A stretch of 10,825 nucleotides of DNA, taken from assembly GCA_046757585.1 (NCBI GenBank), contig JBHHYR010000129.1, forward strand, positions 1 to 10,825, in the 5' to 3' direction. A model generated the notes under the pieces. The model was not told where the DNA came from and did not search any database. It saw nothing but the letters and a program-made list of their open reading frames with translations. The DNA comes from JBHHYR01 sp046757585. GTDB lineage: Bacteria > Desulfobacterota > Binatia > HRBIN30. Positions 7,826 through 10,825 of the stretch are shown one piece after another; the first letter of the stretch is position 1, and the number at the start of each line of letters is the position of its first letter. Position numbers and translations under genes: made by a program.

Positions 7826-8221
7826 GTGGCTCGGACGATCAAGATGCTGTCGGACATGAACACCACCATGATGGAGGTGGAACGCGTCGATCGTGTCGCG
7901 GACCGACTCATGGTCACCGGAATCATGATGGGCAATTTCCCGGCTGAGATCTATCTCACGCCGGATGATCTGCTGGCGATGATTGCCTTGCATCTTCGTC
8001 CCTCGCCACTGGCCTTCCTGCTTGGGCTCCCGTACTTCTGGCTGCGGTGTCATTGGCAGCGCCCGGAAAACCGGCGCCTGAGCGCCCGTGCCCGCGTCCT
8101 CGTGCTTTCGACCATCCTTGCCTTTGCGGGGCTCTGCGGCGCTGCTGCACTGATGCTTGGCCTCTTCCAGCTCAGCGGGTGGCTCGTGGCGGTGGTCGTG
8201 CACGCAGTACGCGGCGGCTGA
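7826..8221 (+). CDS. Small membrane protein of unknown function
   Basis: 131 residues from the GTG at 7826, which has GGAGGG at 7816-7821, 4 bases upstream; an alternative GTG at 7814 adds four residues. Residues 1-57 look soluble and rich in Met and charged residues (MEVERVDRVADRL, then YLTPDDLLAMIALHL). Residues 62-73 are a short hydrophobic, aromatic stretch. Residues about 91-125 are strongly hydrophobic, enough for one long or two short membrane passes, after a basic stretch (RRLSARAR) that should stay in the cytoplasm. No family is recognised. Its place 36 bases after the flavoprotein suggests the same operon, perhaps tethering a complex to the membrane (inference). It ends in a strong hairpin. 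Confidence 0.65.
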   Translation: MARTIKMLSDMNTTMMEVERVDRVADRLMVTGIMMGNFPAEIYLTPDDLLAMIALHLRPSPLAFLLGLPYFWLRCHWQRPENRRLSARARVLVLSTILAFAGLCGAAALMLGLFQLSGWLVAVVVHAVRGG

Positions 8222-8230
8222 CCGCCGCGT
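8209..8230 (+). terminator. GC-rich hairpin over a stop codon, possible terminator
   Basis: A perfect 9-base stem ACGCGGCGG / CCGCCGCGT closes on a CTGA loop that contains the stop codon at 8219-8221. Only a short T run (CCCCTTTG) follows at about 8235, so it is a poor intrinsic terminator by the usual rule. It may instead protect the 3' end or attenuate readthrough. Confidence 0.4.
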
Positions 8231-8300
8231 CGGGCCCCTTTGTGACTCCCTGGGCTCGCGGCCCCGCGCCGAACCACGTGACCCAAGTATCCCCTTCTTG

Positions 8301-8312
8301 TGACAATTGTCA
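8301..8312 (+). promoter_or_regulatory. Perfect 12-base palindrome, candidate operator
   Basis: TGACAATTGTCA is an exact inverted repeat in the 132-base gap between the membrane protein gene and the next gene, 41 bases before that ATG. It is AT-rich in a GC-rich region. Such a site suits a dimeric transcription regulator. No regulator gene is in the window, and I could not pick out a convincing -35/-10 pair nearby. Confidence 0.4.
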
Positions 8313-8353
8313 TACGCCTTGCGCTGCACCCGGGATAGGAAGAGGGCCGCGAG

Positions 8354-8971
8354 ATGGCCCGAATCATTGATTTCCAACGCTTCAAGCTCCAGCGTGCGGC
8401 CAGCCGAGGCAAGTCTGAGGAGACGATGCTTCCCTGGAGCTGGGATGCGTGGTTCGCGTGCCGGCTGCGTCACTTTGTGCGTACGGTGCCGGCCGCGCGG
8501 CCGCCTCGCTGCTGCTGCGGCCGGGTCTATAACCAGTTCACGCTGCACACCCGGGCTGCGGCGCTGGAGGCGATCGTTCGCGAGACGCGAGAGGAATTGG
8601 AGCGTACCGGACGGGCAACGGTCCCCTACCTGCTCGCAGCGGTCTTGGCGCACCCCGACCTCACCTCTGTCGAGAAGGCGGCATTGAGCACGGGTCCGTG
8701 TGCGGCCTGCTCCGTTCTTGCAGAGCAGACGCAGCAGCTGCGCTTTCTCTGGAGCTTGCAGCGGGCGTATTGGAAACGCGCAACGAGTTCACCTGTGCCG
8801 CGCAGTCATCAGGGAGAGCTGCTGGCACAGGAGTCGCGCCAATGCGCGAACGACTTGCGCAAGCACATTCGGCACGAAATTGGCCTCATCCGTCACATCC
8901 AGCACCAGCTCGCACTGTGCCCATGGGCGCGCCAGCGGTCTCACGCGGCGCGCCCATCGTTGGGTTGCTGA
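8354..8971 (+). CDS. Unassigned helical protein with several cysteines
   Basis: 205 residues, ATG at 8354, preceded by a purine-rich AGGAAGAGG at 8337-8345. No signal peptide or membrane segment is seen. It contains a RCCCGR triple cysteine, a GPCAACSVL motif (CXXC), further single cysteines in QCANDL and LCPW, and a final Cys. Long helical stretches rich in Glu, Gln, Arg and His (EAIVRETREELERTG; RKHIRHEIGLIRHIQHQL) make up most of the rest. No known family is recognised. The cysteines could bind iron-sulphur clusters or zinc. It is the first gene after the hairpin and palindrome and lies ahead of radical SAM 2, so it may be a partner or electron carrier for that enzyme; this is inference from position. 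Confidence 0.65.
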   Translation: MARIIDFQRFKLQRAASRGKSEETMLPWSWDAWFACRLRHFVRTVPAARPPRCCCGRVYNQFTLHTRAAALEAIVRETREELERTGRATVPYLLAAVLAHPDLTSVEKAALSTGPCAACSVLAEQTQQLRFLWSLQRAYWKRATSSPVPRSHQGELLAQESRQCANDLRKHIRHEIGLIRHIQHQLALCPWARQRSHAARPSLGC

Positions 8972-8977
8972 AGGAGG
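8971..8977 (+). promoter_or_regulatory. Strong ribosome binding site without a large gene behind it
   Basis: AAGGAGG begins on the last base of the preceding stop codon. The first in-frame start behind it is GTG at 8987, 9 bases away, which opens a 37-codon frame. Its strength is the main reason to take that small frame seriously. Confidence 0.6.
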
Positions 8978-8986
8978 GACGACACT

Positions 8987-9100
8987 GTGTGCCAGGCGAA
9001 ACGCCTGCGGCAGCTAGCGGCGGGTGCCGCGGCCTCAAATGGGGGCTGCGCAGGTGCGCGACGCTCGCTGCACACCATGAGCGTCCCGGCTGATGCGTGA
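8987..9100 (+). CDS. Possible 37-residue small ORF ahead of radical SAM 2
   Basis: GTG at 8987 runs to TGA at 9098-9100, giving 37 residues: opening MCQAKRLRQLAAG, middle SNGGCAG, end SLHTMSVPADA. It has a perfect AAGGAGG 9 bases upstream. Its stop overlaps the GAGGAGG that serves radical SAM 2, so the two would be translationally coupled. It has Cys at 2 and 21 and a basic first third. Short genes before radical SAM enzymes are sometimes RiPP precursors, but this one lacks any precursor motif I can name. The same stretch also holds hairpins (CAGGCG-AAA-CGCCTG at 8993-9007; GCGGC-GGGT-GCCGC at 9017-9030), so a leader peptide or structured 5' region is an alternative. No such frame precedes radical SAM 1 or 3. 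Confidence 0.35.
   Translation: MCQAKRLRQLAAGAAASNGGCAGARRSLHTMSVPADA
8993..9007 (+). promoter_or_regulatory. Short hairpin in the leader of radical SAM 2
   Basis: CAGGCG and CGCCTG form a perfect 6-base stem with an AAA loop, 15 bases after the strong AAGGAGG at 8971. It could be chance in GC-rich sequence or could shape translation of the small ORF and radical SAM 2. Confidence 0.25.
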
Positions 9101-9105
9101 GGAGG
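9099..9105 (+). promoter_or_regulatory. Ribosome binding site deciding the ATG start of radical SAM 2
   Basis: GAGGAGG lies 6 bases before ATG at 9112. An in-frame GTG at 9097 would place the start inside this site, so 9112 is preferred. Confidence 0.85.
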
Positions 9106-9111
9106 CGACAT

Positions 9112-10434
9112 ATGACTGACCAGGCGGGACACTTGACCGCACGGGAAAAGGGCGCGGCGCGAATTGCAGAGCTGCAAGCAGCCGTTCCGGGGATTCCACG
9201 AACGCTCGCCGTCAAGGCCGACGTGCTTCGCGAGGGCATCAACGTGTCTGCCGCTCTCGCCGAGCTGTCCGCGTGGGCCTTTCCACATACCCACATCCTC
9301 TTCGATTGGGACCACGACGACACCCATGACGCCGCCGGCGCCGCAGAAGGCTTCTACATGATCCCGCAGAAGTTCTACTTCAGCAACGGGACAACCGCCC
9401 TGATCAAAATCGACGTCGAGAGCCCCTACACCATCGATTTTGCCGGTTACGGCCGCTATCAGCTCCGGCGGAACGGCGAACCCATCGACGAGGTCTTCTT
9501 CGAACCCCGCCCACGATGGTTCACGCGGAAGACGCGTGATGGCCGAATGATGGCCAAGGTGGCCGTAGGGGTCAAAGACTGCATCTTCTACTTCAGCGTC
9601 CTGAATCATTGCGAGTACTTCAACCGAGGCGAGGAGTGCGCCTTCTGCAACATGGAGCCTACCGCTGATCGCAACCTGGAGCTGCTCTCCGACAAGATGG
9701 TCTCCAGGAGCATCCAGCAAATCCTCGATACGTACGCAGCAGCAAGCGCGGAATTCTCGATCCGCCACATCGCCATGAGCGGCGGGTCGTTTTACCGGCG
9801 CGAACGCGAGGTCGAGCTCTACCTCAAGTTCGTGACAGCGTTGCGGAAGTCCGGCATCGGAGACCCGGAGATTCCGATCTATCTGTCGTGCCAAGCCTTT
9901 TCCCGAGACGACAACGCGCGTCTGCGCGAAGCAGGCGTGGCCTGTGTGACGAACAACATCGAGGTCTGGGATCCGCAACTGTTCCACGCGATTACACCGG
10001 GGAAGGCGAAATACGTCGGCCGCGATCGATGGCTGCGAGACATGGAAGCAGCGGTCGAGGTGTTTGGCGCGGGGAATGTGCGATCGAACTTCACGGCCGG
10101 TGTGGAGATGGTACACCCGAACGGATTCGGGGCCATCGAGCCGGCGGTCGCCTCGACCCTCGAAGGCTTTCGCTGGTTGCTGGACCGTGGGATCGTTCCG
10201 ATTTTTACCGTGTACACTCCGACACCCGGCTCCGCCTTGGCAAATATGGGCCCACCGCCAACGGAATATTTTCTTACGCTCTGCGCGCAGCAGCATCGGC
10301 TCCTGAACGAGTACCGCGTCACTCTTCCAGCCTACAATTGCGTGAAGTGTGACGTGCTCGGCTTCGAATACGATTACGCCGTCAAAGATAGCGCGCTGCC
10401 GGACCAGCAAGGGGGGCGAAGGGAGGAGACGTGA
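9112..10434 (+). CDS. Radical SAM enzyme 2, CX8CX2C type, paralog of enzyme 1
   Basis: 440 residues from the ATG at 9112. It matches radical SAM 1 along its whole length: RIAELQAAVPGIPR near the start, SPYTIDF and RNGEPIDEV at about 105-125, then the cluster motif C167, C176, C179 (CEYFNRGEECAFC, CX8CX2C). GGS at 224-226 replaces the usual GGE. NNIEVW, PGKAKYVGR.RW, EMVHPNGFGAIEP and PPPTEYFL follow in the same order as in enzyme 1. C410 and C413 (NCVKC) align with the CPNC of enzyme 1. The two are clearly diverged in detail, so they probably act on different substrates or at different steps. The gene ends 2 bases before radical SAM 3, and the ribosome binding site of that gene lies inside it, which implies joint production. 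Substrate unknown. Confidence 0.9.
   Translation: MTDQAGHLTAREKGAARIAELQAAVPGIPRTLAVKADVLREGINVSAALAELSAWAFPHTHILFDWDHDDTHDAAGAAEGFYMIPQKFYFSNGTTALIKIDVESPYTIDFAGYGRYQLRRNGEPIDEVFFEPRPRWFTRKTRDGRMMAKVAVGVKDCIFYFSVLNHCEYFNRGEECAFCNMEPTADRNLELLSDKMVSRSIQQILDTYAAASAEFSIRHIAMSGGSFYRREREVELYLKFVTALRKSGIGDPEIPIYLSCQAFSRDDNARLREAGVACVTNNIEVWDPQLFHAITPGKAKYVGRDRWLRDMEAAVEVFGAGNVRSNFTAGVEMVHPNGFGAIEPAVASTLEGFRWLLDRGIVPIFTVYTPTPGSALANMGPPPTEYFLTLCAQQHRLLNEYRVTLPAYNCVKCDVLGFEYDYAVKDSALPDQQGGRREET
10422..10428 (+). promoter_or_regulatory. Ribosome binding site for radical SAM 3
   Basis: GGAGGAG sits 8 bases before ATG at 10437 and inside the final codons of radical SAM 2, pointing to translational coupling. 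Confidence 0.8.
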
Positions 10435-10436
10435 AC

Positions 10437-10825
10437 ATGCACCGCGTCGCGCCAGTCAGACCGGCACGGGGGGCCGAACGCATCGCCGAGCTCGAGAAAC
10501 GGTTTCCCGACATTCCCCGAAGCATCGTTTTGAAGGCGGACATCATCCGGGAGAAATTCCGCTACACGCCTGAGGTGAGCGAGATTGGCGAGGCATCGGT
10601 TCCGCAGTTCATCACGTTCAACCCGGGCCCGCGCTTTCGGGCCGACCGTTCCCCCACGCGCTCCTGGCAGGGATGGACCCTCGCCCCCTGGGCCGTGAAC
10701 CTGCCGGATGGGACCTCGGCCATCTTCAACGTCGCGGCAGACGCTCCGTATGAGATCCGCAAGGACGCGGCGGGAACTTATTGGCTGTATCGTGACGGGG
10801 ATCAGATCGTACGGTTGTCCTTTAC
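10437..10825 (+). CDS. Radical SAM enzyme 3, N-terminal part (runs off window)
   Basis: From ATG at 10437, 129 codons stay open to the window edge. The product matches the N-terminal domain of enzymes 1 and 2: AERIAELEKRFPDIPRSIVL at residues 13-32, then KADIIRE, APYEIRK and LYRDGDQIV in the same order and spacing. It is somewhat nearer to enzyme 1 at the start (RIAELE..FP..PR.IV.K.D). The cluster cysteines would lie beyond the edge, so radical SAM chemistry is assigned by similarity to its paralogs and is not seen directly. This N-terminal domain of about 130-150 residues before the cluster motif is the shared mark of all three. The start lies 2 bases after the stop of radical SAM 2. Confidence 0.8.
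   Translation, partial: MHRVAPVRPARGAERIAELEKRFPDIPRSIVLKADIIREKFRYTPEVSEIGEASVPQFITFNPGPRFRADRSPTRSWQGWTLAPWAVNLPDGTSAIFNVAADAPYEIRKDAAGTYWLYRDGDQIVRLSF

Noticed and set aside
8295..8340. Sigma-70 promoter around the palindrome (TTGTCA as -35)
   Set aside because: No reasonable -10 box is found at 16-18 bases from it, so only an operator-like palindrome is reported.
6662..8653. Open frame of 663 codons on the - strand crossing three genes
   Set aside because: It runs opposite the flavoprotein, the membrane protein and the start of the Cys protein. Its product is Arg/Pro/His-rich with no recognisable motif, while the + strand frames have motifs and ribosome binding sites.
8941..10410. Open frame of 489 codons on the - strand
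   Set aside because: It is opposite radical SAM 2 and is compositionally an antisense shadow.
1..10825. CRISPR array, insertion sequence, tRNA or rRNA
   Set aside because: No regularly spaced repeats, transposase motifs, terminal inverted repeats or RNA gene signatures were seen on reading the window.

Overview
The window is a GC-rich, densely packed bacterial locus. Every gene I can support lies on the + strand, gaps are mostly under 65 bases, and GTG starts are frequent. The mix is a secreted DUF1329 protein, an acyl-CoA dehydrogenase, a medium-chain zinc alcohol dehydrogenase, a CrtI/phytoene-desaturase-like flavoprotein and several radical SAM enzymes. This suits an environmental, metabolically versatile proteobacterium-like lineage such as Deltaproteobacteria/Desulfobacterota, Binatota or Rokubacteria. 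That placement is inferred from gene content only; there is no rRNA or marker gene here. There is no mobile element, CRISPR array or tRNA that I can see.

Layout: 1-119 is the C-terminal tail of a DUF1329 protein. It is followed by radical SAM enzyme 1 (185-1582), a complete secreted DUF1329 protein (1646-2974), a butanediol-dehydrogenase-like zinc alcohol dehydrogenase (3038-4084) and an acyl-CoA dehydrogenase (4146-5294). Next come an unassigned protein with a Cys/His-rich C-terminal half (5317-6183), an FAD-dependent CrtI-like oxidoreductase overlapping it by 8 bases (6176-7789), and a small membrane protein (7826-8221). A strong GC hairpin and a perfect 12-base palindrome (8209-8312) then mark a likely boundary between transcription units. 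After it come an unassigned Cys-containing helical protein (8354-8971), a possible 37-codon small ORF (8987-9100), radical SAM enzyme 2 (9112-10434) and the start of radical SAM enzyme 3 (10437 to the window end).

The three radical SAM proteins are clear paralogs. They share an N-terminal domain of about 150 residues that opens with a RIAELE..FP.IPR..V.K.D..RE signature. The two complete copies carry a non-canonical CX8CX2C cluster motif (not CX3CX2C) and a conserved C-terminal CXXC. With DUF1329 on both sides of radical SAM 1, the locus looks built from duplicated [DUF1329 / radical SAM] units around a redox cassette. My working hypothesis is a pathway that makes or modifies a hydrophobic or acyl compound. 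In it the radical SAM enzymes do the difficult C-H chemistry, the flavoproteins and alcohol dehydrogenase move hydride, and DUF1329 acts in the periplasm. Substrate and product cannot be read from the sequence. The small ORF in front of radical SAM 2 raises a weaker alternative, a peptide substrate.
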